From: Hemerocallis citrina | Lineage: Eukaryota > Streptophyta > Magnoliopsida > Asparagales > Asphodelaceae | Reading direction: 5' to 3' | NCBI GenBank assembly: GCA_017893485.1 | Contig: CM030363.1 | Location: forward strand, 112,587,073-112,651,072 | Length of the DNA: 64,000 nucleotides | Shown here: positions 1-13,400 of the stretch, piece by piece | Position numbering within the stretch: position 1 is the first letter of the stretch | Layout: each line of letters begins with the position of its first letter | Translations under genes and position numbers: made by a program | Notes under the pieces: generated by a model | The model's database searches: none | Told to the model about the DNA's origin: nothing | Seen by the model: only the letters and a program-made list of their open reading frames with translations

Positions 1-1322
1 ACTTTTGGCAACCCGATACTGTTCCCAAACATAGATTTTGAACCTTGGTTTTAAAAGTGTAATACACTAAACCAAATACTAACAAAGCTTTATGCATAAT
101 CGAAGGCTTATGCTTGCTAATAGAGATTAAAAATCATAAATGCTATATTGAATATGGAGAACCTACGCATAAACACTTCTATTTGGTAGATATGTCGTGT
201 CAGAAACTTGTGTCGGTCACACGAATACAACATGCTAGCTATTTTGGTGTAATCTTTAAAATATAATAAAAATTCTCGATATGGTGCGTCGTGTTCCATT
301 GTATCCATATGTGTGCTTCTTAGGCAACATCATTTGATGGTTATTGTTTGTTTAACACTCAATATAGATAGTAGATCTGTGACAGTGTCAACATGGCTTG
401 GCTGCATCATAATGTAGCATTTATTTATGGATGACTCCAACGAGAACAGTATCAAAGCCTCCGTCCAAATAGTAAGGATGAATCTCTTTTCATAAGCAGG
501 AAACTCTTTACCTAATTTATTAAGATGCCCTACTTCAAATTAATACCTACCATTACTTCCTTAATTGTCTCAATCCAAGCCATTTAAGGTCTACATCTAG
601 TGCTCGATCAATTAAACACAATTTCTATCACTCTTCTTAACCAGTAATATATTGGTCTCTATCGCACATGCTAAAACCATCTCAATTACTGCTCTCTCCT
701 TTTATCCCCCACTTGAGCTATCTCTACTATGCCTTTTAAGGATGCGTTCATTTATCTTATCTTTTAGTGTTTTGTTCTCTTCCACCTCAACATCATTATT
801 TTAGGTCCATTCGATTTCTGAACATTATGTTTTTAACTATTAAGTGCATGAACCAGTTCTCTAAGCTATAGTTATGTTATAAAACCTTCCCTTTAATATC
901 ATGAATACATTGTGATAATACAATACTCAGCTAAGTACTTCTCGATTTTACTTATAAGTGCACAACAATTCCTTCTTTGATCAGATTTAAGAGCAACGTG
1001 GAAGTAATTTGTCTGTTCATAATAATCAATGAAAGCAATCCGAGTAGCCAACGTGTGAAAGAAAATTTTAAACTAATGTGACAAACAGTACATTTCAACC
1101 TAACCCCAAAATGTACCAGGCATTTGTGAATGGATCATTTTGATCCTGATATTTCATAAAATAGGCGAAAGGGAAGGGAGAAGTACAGCAATGATAAAGA
1201 GAAGTTAATAGGAGTTGATCAATATGATTGAAATGACTGTTAGATTAGATTCCACTGAAGGACAGTTTTCTTTGAGAAAAGTTGACTAAACTGTCCAATG
1301 CCATAAGATGACAATTAAAAAC
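1..1322 (-). other. HCAR: HCAR intron 10 (partial)
   Basis: AT-rich sequence without a convincing exon on either strand. No terminal repeats or conserved ORF could be recognised; an old degraded repeat is possible. Confidence 0.6.
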
Positions 1323-1420
1323 CTTGTAATCTTGCATGAACTCATAATGTAGAACTGTTTCTGGTTCCTTGCTTGCAGCCTTCAAGAATTTGTCTAGCCC
1401 TTCACGAGTTCCATTATCCA
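1323..1420 (-). CDS. HCAR: HCAR exon 10
   Basis: The exon encodes VDNGTREGLDKFLKAASKEP and ETVLHYEFMQDYK, very close to plant HCAR. The acceptor is TTTCAG and the donor GTTTTT, ending in phase 0. The following exons (from V-Q-L-K-H-L-D onward in relatives) are not found between 1 and 1322 and must lie outside the window. Confidence 0.93.
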
Positions 1421-4400
1421 CTGAAACATATGGGAAAAAAAAAGTCAATCAAATTCTGAAACATACGATTTTATTTTAGCACAATGAAAAATCCATGTAG
1501 ACCAAATCCTATATGATACAGATAATGCCACAACCAAAAATAAAATTAATAAAGGGTTTTCTCAACATAAGCTTCATGGGTTGTTATCAGACCTGCCAAA
1601 ATTGTTGCTTTCTTAGTATCGCTCAAGTTCCATTACATTAAGTTGCTCCAAACAAGGTGATAGTAGAGATTTTGATTCTATTAGGTTAATCACGGTGGTC
1701 GAAGACCAAAATCTACCTTCCTACATGTTAATTGAAGAGGAGAGGACTTGGTCATATTTCTCACTTTCACTTCACAATAGTTTTTTTAAAATCCTAGAAA
1801 CCATGGTAGTGGCTTACTAAAGAGAACCTTAAATCCCTCAGATTTAGGGTCATGTGATATAATATGACCGTCTTCACATGGGATCCTATTATGGTTAAAT
1901 GGAATAGCTAGGAGTTTCCGTTTATTGGCTCTTTGGTTTAAGTCGTGATCAGGAATGAGTGCAATTCCGATAGCAAATTTATCGATTGAAGCCCAACTTT
2001 CTGCACTTTTTAGTATACACAAATTGGGGAGGATTCCTCTTTGGTTTCATGAACCAAAATTTAATTATAAGGTTAGCACTAACAAGCTCAGTGGGTTCTA
2101 TGGCAATTCCAACTTTCGTTTATAACTTTTCAGCCAAGAGATTGGTAGACAATCTACCTATACAATATTTAAGAAATTGTTATGGAGATTTCCTCAATAG
2201 CCTAACACATTTTAATCAGAAAAATGTCAAATGATCATGACGAAAATGATGATAACAACGAAACTGTTAAAGTAGTCTTAATTTTAGTCTCACATCTGAA
2301 ATAATCTTAGAATTAATCCTTGTACTCTTATGTATATAGGAGGCAGTGTATTTCAGTTATAATCATCCAATAAAGTACTGTTTTTAGTCTCTATACTTTG
2401 ACATGGTATCAGAGCCTACAAAAAATTAGGGTTTCCTCTCCCTCCCTCCCTCCCTCCCTCCCTCTCTCTCCTCCCTCTCTCTCTCTCTCTCTCTACAAAA
2501 TAATAATAATAATAATAATTTACTGTACCCCCTCCTTCCTCCGAAACCCAAACCCTAACCTCCTCTTCCTTCTGCCACCACCAACACCCCCTCCCGCTGC
2601 CGCCGTCGACCTCCTCTACTCCGGATCCCGAAGACCTCCTCCCCGCCACTGTAACGCTCCGAATTCCAAATTACTGAATTCGAGATGTTCTTCAGGATCT
2701 TTTCACTTTTCTCGAGTACAATTTTACAAGGAAATTCAAACTTTTCTTTTTACATCAGAGTTACAACACCTTACATTTAAATTTACACAGCGGAAGCAAA
2801 ATATACAACATTTACATAAATGAACAACAACATAATGAGATCTTTATGCATCCATTCCTCTTTACATGTAATTCATCCTGCATACAAAACTGTGGGTACG
2901 TCAGTTTATTCAACCGACGATAATTATACATGGCCATCCTCTCTATGCCAGAAACAGTATAATGAATCTCATTTCTTAACAAATCACAATCTTGTTCATA
3001 ATACGCATGTAAAATCAAAAGGGAACTTTTAGAGATGTCGTGTCGTGATTGTGCACTTAATCCTTAATGCAATTATTTAATTTTCACATGACACTAATGC
3101 ACACTTGTTCGAATTCTATGCATCCCATACTACATAGGTTCGAGGGCAAGCCTCTTAATCGTTCTTCATTTTTGTAGGGTTCAATCCCCCACCATGACTT
3201 ACTCTACTTCTGTAAATTCAATGAGTATCCTAGATGATTCTATGAGTACAAGCATGTATCCTGGCCCCTGGAGTAGAATTTCGCGCCATGTCTTGACTCG
3301 TCAAGCATGCATTCTGCGACAATTCAGCCTCCTCCCTGAACACAATCCTCTTGCAGTCACCAAAGCATCCCATGAGCGTGACTAAAGTGCGATCATTACT
3401 GAGTTGTGCCCGCGCCATGTCTTGACTCATCAAGCATGCATTCTGCGGCTCACACACCCGCACCGTACCCTAGCTCTCATACTCATGTTTTTCTCTCACC
3501 TTCATCACCTCCACACTATGTATTAATTTGATTAGAATCATGAATAAAATCAAGCTCTAGAGTTAGCCTCTCCATCAACCGGACTTATCATTTCATTTCA
3601 CTTGACCAACCTGGTCTATTTCTCAATATCATTTCATTTCACTGTCGGGGAGACTTAGCTACTCCTTCGTTCAATTTCAATTTCACAATATCCAATTGAG
3701 CATCATCAGCTCATCATTCATTTTAGAGTCTCACAGACTTTCTCATCATGATTTAGCCTTTCATAATTATTCATTTAATTCTCAATTCTCATCTATGATT
3801 CATTTCACATAATTCATACAGCCATAAACAGAGTCCCATAAACAGAGTTCATCGATTCAAATCATACAGTTCACAATTACCAACAGTAAATAACATGAAT
3901 TCAAATATCAAAGTCCACTCTGTACAGTCGACTTGGAAGAACACCAGTCGACTCATACAGTCACATACAGTATCATCGTAAATGCTCGGGATAGTCGACT
4001 GTTGTACCCCACCAGTCGCCTGTCCCGCACTTTTCATGTTCACAATATTGTTCTCGTGACAGTCGACTGTTTATTGACCAGTCGTCTGTCCTGGAGATTT
4101 CAAACAGCACAATTCTAAGTCCAGATCAGTCGACTTGCTACACGCATTCGGTCGACTGGACAGATCCATTTTCCATTAAAGAGATTATTTACAATTCTTA
4201 CGTGTACTTGCATCATGATGTCAATTTACAATATACGTAAATTCATGTTTCATAAACAGGGTCTCTTATTGTCCAGTAGCATTACAACATGAATGTTCAG
4301 TTACTAATATGCTCTTTCTTTAGAGAAGAATACTCTAAACATGCATTCACATAGTTCATACTTTCTTACGACAATGAAAATATAAATCTCAAGTCATCAT

Positions 4401-7400
4401 ACTGGGTCTACATAAATAAAATATCTTTATTCATGGAACTTTCAAACAGTCATATTCAGAATGAAGCACCAGTCGACTTAACACAACCTCAGTCGACTGC
4501 TCCGATAATTTAAGTTATTAATCACCATTAGTTCTTTTCATTCATTTACCTTCCCTCCATCATATGTGTCACAGGGAAAAACATACATATAATAATCACA
4601 CCCTCATGTCTATTTGCACACATTTTTATCAGCACATTATGAAAAGTAGTGTCTCGTACCAGTCGGCTGTCTCACATGGCAGTCGACTGTACCGACAGTC
4701 TCGTTCTCAATACTAGTAGCATGTTCAAGCAATTTCAACTACATTCAATTCACTTTTGTAACATGGTATCAATCATAGTAATTATAGTATCATTTCTACA
4801 TTAGAAGTCCTGAGAAACACCCACCTTATATGAAGAAATAAACGAAATCCCGCACAACTTCTCAAAGTAGAGAACGCCTTCTTGTTCCTTTGCTCCACAC
4901 CGAGCTCCTCAGCAATGCTGCTTGCCTCCACAGAAAAGCTCCCACACAAACTCACAAATACTCTCACTTACAATAATAATCTTAGAAAATTTTAGTGTAA
5001 AAGGGATAGGGAAATAGGAGGGGTATTTATACTAGGGAATGGATAGAATAGATGGCTAAGATTAGTAGGGGAGTTGCAGATCAAGGGATAGGATGCAATC
5101 GGGAGTTTGAGAAACTACCCACACCTCAAGATATAACTACCCATGATCTAAGTCCATTACCCCTCAATCCGGCCAAGCTTGTGTCTTGTGCACGTGTACA
5201 CACAACCCCACTCCATAAAATGCACATCAACACCCGGAAAAGAAGAAAAGGATGCTACACATACAAGTTGTAGGAATTTAAATAAATAAAAGGTTAAGTT
5301 TATGGGCTTAAATTCATTTGGGCCAAAATATTTTAAAAGAGAAAATAAACAAATCAATATTTGGGCTTTAAGAAGAATACTTTATCGAAAATAATACTTT
5401 ATTCATCATGTGGAGAAAAATAAGCTACACAAGCACACCATATGAAAATAAATAAATAATCTTTAAGTATTTAAGAAAAATCGGGGTATTACAGCCACTC
5501 CCAACCCCCCTCTCCTCCCGATCTCGAATGCCTCCTCCCTGCGCCACCCCCATCTCCCGAACTCCTCCCCACCGCCACCGAAGCCTCCTCTCCTCCCGAT
5601 CCCGATGATCTACTTCCCGCGCCGACCCACTCCTCCGCCTCACCGCCGCTGCCTCCTCTGCTCATCGTCCCCCTCATTCGTCGGCGTCTCCCCACTCCCG
5701 CACTCCTCTCCTCCCAGTGCAGCCCCCCCCCACTCCTCCGCCTAGCTGCGTCGCCACCCCTGCTCAATCGCCCCCTCTTCTGCCAGCGTCAACCCCCCTG
5801 ACTCCTCCCCACCTCCTCTACTCCTCTCTCTCTCACTATAAAAAAAACGAGTCAAAAAGAGAAAAGAAAGTGCCAATGTTTGATGCCCTCTTCAATCCTC
5901 CTCTATCCTCCTCACCCGTTCTCTCCTTCAGATCTAATCATTAGATCTGCTCCTAAGACAACCTCCGATAATTCAATGGTGACCTCTCCGCCCCCTCCCC
6001 CTCCTCAACAGACGACTGATTCCCCTTCTTTCTTGAAGGCCGAACGCATGACCACTGAGAATCTCTCCGGACGCAGCAACTTCATGACATGATCCCGTTC
6101 TGTCATGCGTTTCCTTAAAGGGCACGAGATGTACCATCACCTCACTAACCCAGCTCCTCTGTCTACAGATCTCACATTCAAAGTCTGAGATCGTGATGGT
6201 AACTTAATTTCAATATGATGACTAATTGTATGGACCGGGACATCTACACCTTCATCGCTTTCCTCGACACAGCCAAAGAGATTTAGGATACGCTTCATAA
6301 CATGTACTCCTTTTCCAATAACATGCAGCGCCTATATGATATCTTTCATGATGCCATCGAGACCAAGCAAGGTTACGACATTCATGCATATCTATCACGC
6401 TTCAATCAGTTCTTAGAAGAATGAAAAATCTATCACCCATATTCTGCCGATTTTGCTGTCCAGCAACAGCAATGTGAGGCCTTCTTGTCGTTCTAGCTTT
6501 GGGCAATATTCGCCCATATCTTGAAGGTGTTCGCTCTCATATCCTCGCCACCAACGCCAGTCTCTCTCCACGATCTCCATGTTCAACTACCCCGAGTACC
6601 CCCTCCTGCTCTTATTGAAACTCCAACATCGTCTGCACTCATCTCTGACCGTGGCCGTGGTTTTTCTGATCCCCCACCACTATAATCATTGTTCTCCAGG
6701 GGTCGTGGTTCTTATTCTTCACGAGGCTGTGGTGATTGTGGTCGTTGTCGTAGTGACAGTCTTTGCAACACTAAGTATTGTACCTATTGTCAGGGCCGGT
6801 CTCACGAATATGCGACAAGCTGAAAACGCATTGGTCGTCCTCCTGCTGCTCATCAGTCTTCCTCTGTGGGATCTTCTTCTACTACTGCTCCTACGGTTGT
6901 GCCAACCTCCTCCCAGTATACCCTCTCTGCTGAAGAGTATCGGACATTCCGCAATTTGCTGTCTCCTCCTGGCAACATCAATGGCTTATCGATTTAGGTG
7001 CTTCTAAACATGTCTCCTTTACCACTTTCTTCTTTTTCTTTACTTTCTAATTATCATGTGCGTACTGCTGATGACTCTCTTGTCCCTATTGAAGGGAAGG
7101 GTGATATCTCTCTTTCTCCAGCACTCTCTCTTACATCTGTTTTACGTGGCCCTACATTTCCTAGCAGCCTATTATCCGTTCCCAAACTTTCTCAAGATTT
7201 AAATTGTTCGGTTACATTTTTTCCTTCTCATTGTGTGTTTCAAGATATTACGATCAAGAAGGTGATTGGCATAGGTCGTAAACAACAAGGATTATACATA
7301 CTGGATTCTCCTGTCTCGGCTTTTCATTCTTCTACTGATCATGCATTATGGCACTGGCATCTGGGGCATCCTTCCCTTCCTACTCTAAAGCATTTAGTTT

Positions 7401-10400
7401 CTGGTTGTGAGTTTTCTTTTCAGCTATCTTGTGAGTCATCTGAGTTAGGTAAATATCATCGAGTTCCCTACCAAGAATGCGTCAATCAACGAAGTGCACA
7501 TTTATTTGACTTAGTTCATTCTGATGTTTGGGGACCTATTGGTTTTCCCACGTTTAATAAATATCGTTATTTTGTTACGTTTATTGATGATTTCTTCCGC
7601 ATGACATGGTTGTTTCTCTTACACGATCATTCTGAAGTGTTCACAATTTTTGAAGAATTTTTCTATGAGATAAAAACACAATTTGGTACTACTCTTAAAT
7701 GTTTTCGTTCTGATAATGCAAAAGAATATGTGAGTTATGATTTTCGAAAATTCTTTTCTCAACATGAAATTATACACCAAACATTTTGGGAATATACTCC
7801 TCAACAAAATGGAGTGGCCATACACAAAAATCAACATTTACTTCACACTGCTCGTTCTTTGATGTTTGAAATGAAAGTTCCAAAGTTTTATTGGAGTTTT
7901 GCAGTTCTCACTACCTGTTTTCTTATTAACTGTATGCCTACTACTCTTCTTCAAAATCAGTCACCTTTCAACCTTGTATTTCCATCTAAACATCAATTTT
8001 TTCTACCACCTCGTGTTTTTGGATGCACTTGTTTTGTTCAAAACTTCCAACCGGGCATTGATAAACTTGACTCACGTGCTACTAAATGTGTGTTTTTTGG
8101 CTATTCGTGTTTTTCAAAAGATTATCTTTGCTATTGCCCTTCATGACAGAAATTTTTTACCTCGGCAGATGTTTCATTTTTTGAACATAAACTTTTTTTT
8201 TGAACAATTTTCTTTCGCCACCACTACCACCACCATCGCCACCACTACCACCACCACTGCCTCCACCACCGCCTCGGCCAATGCAGGCCTATGTCAAAAG
8301 ACGTACAAATCGTTCCGACTCGGCCATCCAAACTATACCCTCTGTTATTCAACCAGTGTCAACCACTTCTATCGGTGATATTCCTACCACAAACGATTTA
8401 CCTATTGCTCAATGTAAGGCTAAGCGTTCTTGTGCTCACTATCATATTGCCCAGTTTATTTCTACTTCTAAACTGAACAGATCTTTTCAAGGCTTTACCT
8501 CTTCCTTAGATTCCATCTCTATTTCTAACAGTGTTCAGGAAGCACTCAAGCACCCTGGTTGGACAGCAGCCATGAAAGAGGAAATGCAGGCTTTTAAGCA
8601 GAATGGTACTTGGCAGTTGGTTCGCCTCCCTATAGGTAGTAGATCAGTGGTTGTAAGTGGGTGTTCACAGTCAAACACAATTCTGATGGCACAGATGAAC
8701 GACTCAAAGCTCGTCTTATCGCTAAAGGGTATACCCAGGAATTTAGGGACGACTATGCTGAGACCATTTCTCCAGTTGTAAAACTCACATTTGTTCGTGT
8801 TCTTATCTCTCTTGCATCCAATTGTTTTTAGCCTTTTCACCAGCTTGATGTCAAGAATGCATTTATTAATGGAGACTTAAAAGAAGTGGTGTATATGCAG
8901 CAACCTCCTGATTTTGAGCGATAGAGGAAGAATCTTGTATGTTCGCTCAAAAACTCTCTTTATGGCCTCAAACAATCTCCTCGGGCTTAATTCGAAAAGT
9001 TCGGAAAAGCTGTGTTCTTATGGGTTCTCAAGAAATAAAGCAAATCATTCTCTCTTCACAAAGAAAGGAAGTAAAGGAATTGTTATTCTGTTAGTTTATA
9101 TTGATGATATCATTATCACTGGCAGTGATTCCCAAGGAATTACATACATCAAGCTGAGGTTAGCTCAAAAATTTCAAACAAAGGATCTTGGTCCGCTTTG
9201 ATATTTTATTCATGGTTTTAAATCTCGGATTTCGGACTCATCTCGGCAAGGGGTGTTCCGTCTCGGATCGGAGATATCGGAGGAGATCTCGGAAAAATGT
9301 GATCATATTAAATGTTCATTTCCTATACTCAATAAATAATTTTTTTTGTTACTAAATAAAATATTATGTCTGACATGTCATTTATCATATAAAATAATGT
9401 ATAATATAACTAATAACATGAATCAATTATGGTAATATTCACAGAATTTAACAATAATATAGAAGAAAATGTAATATAAGTATATAACTAAATTGAATTT
9501 GCATTGATTAGAAAAAATGAATTAGTTAATAAATTTACTTGACCTTGCATATATACAAACAATAGCGAGACGAAATCTTCACATTATCTTAGCTTAAGGT
9601 CCTATATTGAAAGACATATATGCAAAAAGTAAAACAAATTGTTTTTATATATTCACAATAACATTTGTGTCTATTTCGGCTGATAATTCGCCAATTTCAA
9701 CAATATTTCGGCCGATATTTCGTAAATTTCGACCGAAATTTACACATTTCGGTCTAAAATAATATAGAGTATAAAATATCTGATTTCGTATCGGCAAGCT
9801 AGCCGAAACGAAATTTCGGCCGTATCAGAAGATATTTAAAACAGTGATTTTATTGATATTAAGGTTGCACGCACAAATAATGATATCTTTCTGTCTCAAA
9901 GAAAGTACATCCTTGATATTCTTACCAAGACAGGAATATTGGGATGTCGTCTCAGTGACACACCTATGGATCCCAATATTAAGCGTCCTCCTTCAATGAT
10001 ACATTATTCTCTGATCCAGAATGATATCGCGGGCTGATTGGCAAACTCATATATCTTTCAGTGACTAGGCCAGATATTGTCTTTGCAGTTAGTCGAGTCA
10101 ATCAGTTTATTATGCGTACACCGACTATCGCTTATTGGAAAGCAGTGGTTCACATTCTTCGTTATCTTCAAAAAAAACCCCTGGGCAAGAGCTTCTCTTC
10201 AGGCCTGTGAATTTCTTTCTTTACGAGAATATTCCGATGCTGACTGAGCAAGATCGATTAATGATAGATGGTCTACTAGTGGATACTTTGTGTTCTTTAG
10301 AAAAAATCTGGTATCTTGGAAGAGCAAGAAGTAACCTGTTGTAGCTAAATCAAGTGCAGAAATTGATTACCGAGCCATTGGGCATTTGATTTCTGAAGTT

Positions 10401-13400
10401 TTATGGCTTAAATCTTTCCTTCGAGACTTGGCAATTCCAATATCTTCTCCAGTTCCACTGTATAGTAATAACCAAGCTGCTATGCATATTTTAGAAAAAT
10501 CCAGTGTTTCATGAGCACAGAAAACACATCGAGGTCGATTGCCATTTCGTTCGTGATGAGTTGGAGAAGAAAGCGATCTCATTTTCATATGTCCGGTCTA
10601 GTGACCAACTTGTTGACATCCTCAGTAAAGCATTACCTGCTAAGCTCTTTCAAACTTTCTTGAGCAAGCTTGGCTTCGACAATATCTACGTATCAGCTTG
10701 AGGGAGAGTATTAAAGTAGTCTTAATTTTAGTCTCACATTTGAAATAATCTTAGAATTAATCCTTGTACTTTTATATATATATATATAGGAGACAATGTA
10801 TTCAGTTATAATACTCCAATAAAGTACTGTTTTTAGTCTCTATACTTTGACAGAGCCAAAGAGCAGGTTGTTTCTCAGGAGAACTATCTAGGAGCAACTT
10901 ATCAAGGGGATGCCAAGCAAACAGGGACTAACAAAATCAGAAAGACCTGAGGGAATTATAAAGGAAAAAAGGGGGGGAAACAGTACAAGAAATAATTTTG
11001 TACGAGATTAATCTGTCAATTACCGCAATTGGTGCCAAGAACATAGAGCTTCTCCAAACCCAGATATTTCTCTACAGCACGAACTGCTGCAGTCAAGAAA
11101 TCACTCTGCATTCAATAGTGGGGAGTTACACAAAAGCAAAATGACTCAGAATGAGACGAAAATAGGAAAACAAAAATGGATACACCAAATTACTATACCT
11201 TGTACTTGACAACCAACACCGCAGAAAAGAAGGCGCTTCACTCCTGCTGCCTGTTGCAAAGGAGAGACACTTTACACAAGCTCAAACGGGAGATATATAT
11301 TGATAACTTTTTTAATAAATTACAAGACAACAATACACAACTCAAACATAGGTTGTCCACTTCAGGGTATCCCAAAGGTTTTATATATAGATCCAATTCA
11401 TGAAGCAAGGATCCAAAGCAGTTGGCTATCTAATGCGCTCTGCAGAACTATTCACCATCCCCATAATAAATAACACGTGATACTGTCAAGTTATAAATCA
11501 AAGGCTCCACACAGACATTTAACACAATGTACTTCTACTCTGGAATGCATAAAAATGACACAAATGAGGATATCCTATTTTAAAAGAATGTAAGGTACGC
11601 TGATGCCGTGATAAGAAGGAAAATAGATCAACTCAACTAGTGCAAGAGTGTCAAGGTTAGGAGACAATGTGAGCTTGACACCTTTTGCTGCAAAAACTTC
11701 TTCAGGTGTCCTATCATATTAAAACAACATCAATAATGGGATACAAGATGCAGCAATATAATAAGTTCTTGCGTCAACCAGCAAGAAAATAGCTGCTACA
11801 AACGAATATTCAGCTAATAACTTGAACTTCAAAAGTAGCATTCGGAGTTACACAGCGCACCAGGCCAAAACAGGTCTTGGAGTAAACCTGTCATCAGGGT
11901 CACTATAGACAATCAAAAAATTACTATCAGACATATAATATGCATAAAAATTGACAGAATATCGAAACCAGAATAGTACTCCTCAAGCAGTTAATTTCAG
12001 TTAAAATTACCTCTGAACACAAATGACAGCTTCTACTATATTTGCTTTCAGCATTTCTGCTGCAATAGTTGTTACAATTCCTGTCCATTGAGCTCCTACA
12101 ATTACAATGAATCAACGTGAACCACTAATTATTTAAAGGAATAGCACTGCTTGAACTTAAAAAGTGATAATAAGATGTTAGCAAGTCGCAATGTCATTGT
12201 CACTGTTTTAAATTTCCTCCGATACGGCTGAAATTCCGGCCGAAATTTCGTTTCGGCTAGCTTGCCGATACAAAATCACATATTTTATACTCTACATCGT
12301 TTTGGATCGAAATGTGTAAATTTCAGCCGAAATTGCCGAAATATCGGCCGAAATATTGTCGAAATTGGCAAAATATCAGCCGAAATAGACACAAATGTTA
12401 TTGTGAATATATTAAAAAAAATTGTTTTACTTTTTGCATGTCTTTCAATATAGGACCTTAAGCTAAAATAATGTGAGGATTTCGTATCGCTATTGTTTGT
12501 ATATATGAAAAGTCAAGTAAGTTTATTAGCTAATACGTTTTTTATAATCAATGCAAATTCAATTTAGTTATATACTTATATTACATTCTCTTCTATATTA
12601 TAGTTAAATTATGCGAAGATTTACTGTAAGTGATTCATCTCATTGATTACATTATATAGTATTTTATATGATAAATGACATGTAGGACATATAATATCTT
12701 ATTTAGTAACAAAAAAAATTTTATTGTGTATAGAAAATGAACATCCGATATGATCACATTTCTCAAAGATCTCCTCCGATATCTCTGATCCAAGACGAAA
12801 TAGTCCTTGCCGAGACGAGTCCGAAATTCGAGATTTAAAACCATGGTCATAGTTGATATGGGTAAAAATAGAATAAAATAAGGACTGTTCAAATCGGTCA
12901 TGAATCTTAAAGCTCTCAAGGGTAAAACGGTCAATTCAAGCAGATACAGGCCCGACAGGCAGAGCTGGGCCACTTTCAGGCTCATCAACTCGATCCGGCC
13001 TGCAATGTGGAGCTGTCAAAGCAGCCATAAAGCAAAGGAGTCCAGGTTCACCAGTTTAAACCCCCTATTTCTAGGGGTAACTGATTCTATCCTTCCATAC
13101 ACAAGGGAGAGTTGGAAAACTCTATCTCTTCATCAAGAAAAGAGTCCTGACTCAATCTTTTTACGTGGAGAGAGTAACCAACCTTATCAAAACACCAGAA
13201 AATAGAGATAGATGAATATCTTGGAACTATATATACCTCTAGACCTCTTAAGAAACTAGGTAACTGACAATTTCGCTCTCAAAACTCCTTACATCTCTGA
13301 GTTTTCCGATTTGGACGTCGGAGGGTCTGTCACCAAGGCCACCCAGTGTTTCACACTTGTTTTGCAGGTCCAAGGAGCGATCACATCCGTCCCCAATAAT

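Larger units (their letters stand above)
2265..10852 (+). mobile_element. Ty1/Copia retrotransposon with short LTRs, decayed, inserted in HCAR intron 9
   Basis: The element is bounded by two LTRs of about 140 bp (TG...CA). It has a TGGTATCAGAGCC primer binding site and a GAGGGAGAG polypurine tract. The domain order gag, protease, integrase, reverse transcriptase, RNase H is that of Copia. It lies antisense to HCAR. Without the nested solo LTR and MITE it is about 5.1 kb, normal for Copia. Frameshifts and stops interrupt every domain. Flanking pentamers are GAAAC and GAGCC, so the target duplication is decayed or uncertain. Confidence 0.88.

Noticed and set aside
117..308. 63-codon minus ORF as a further HCAR exon
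   Set aside because: No resemblance to the remaining HCAR protein and no suitable splice frame.
2398..2823. 141-codon ORF on + strand and 77-codon ORF opposite
   Set aside because: Both run through the CCCT/CT microsatellite and across the solo LTR boundary; no domain.
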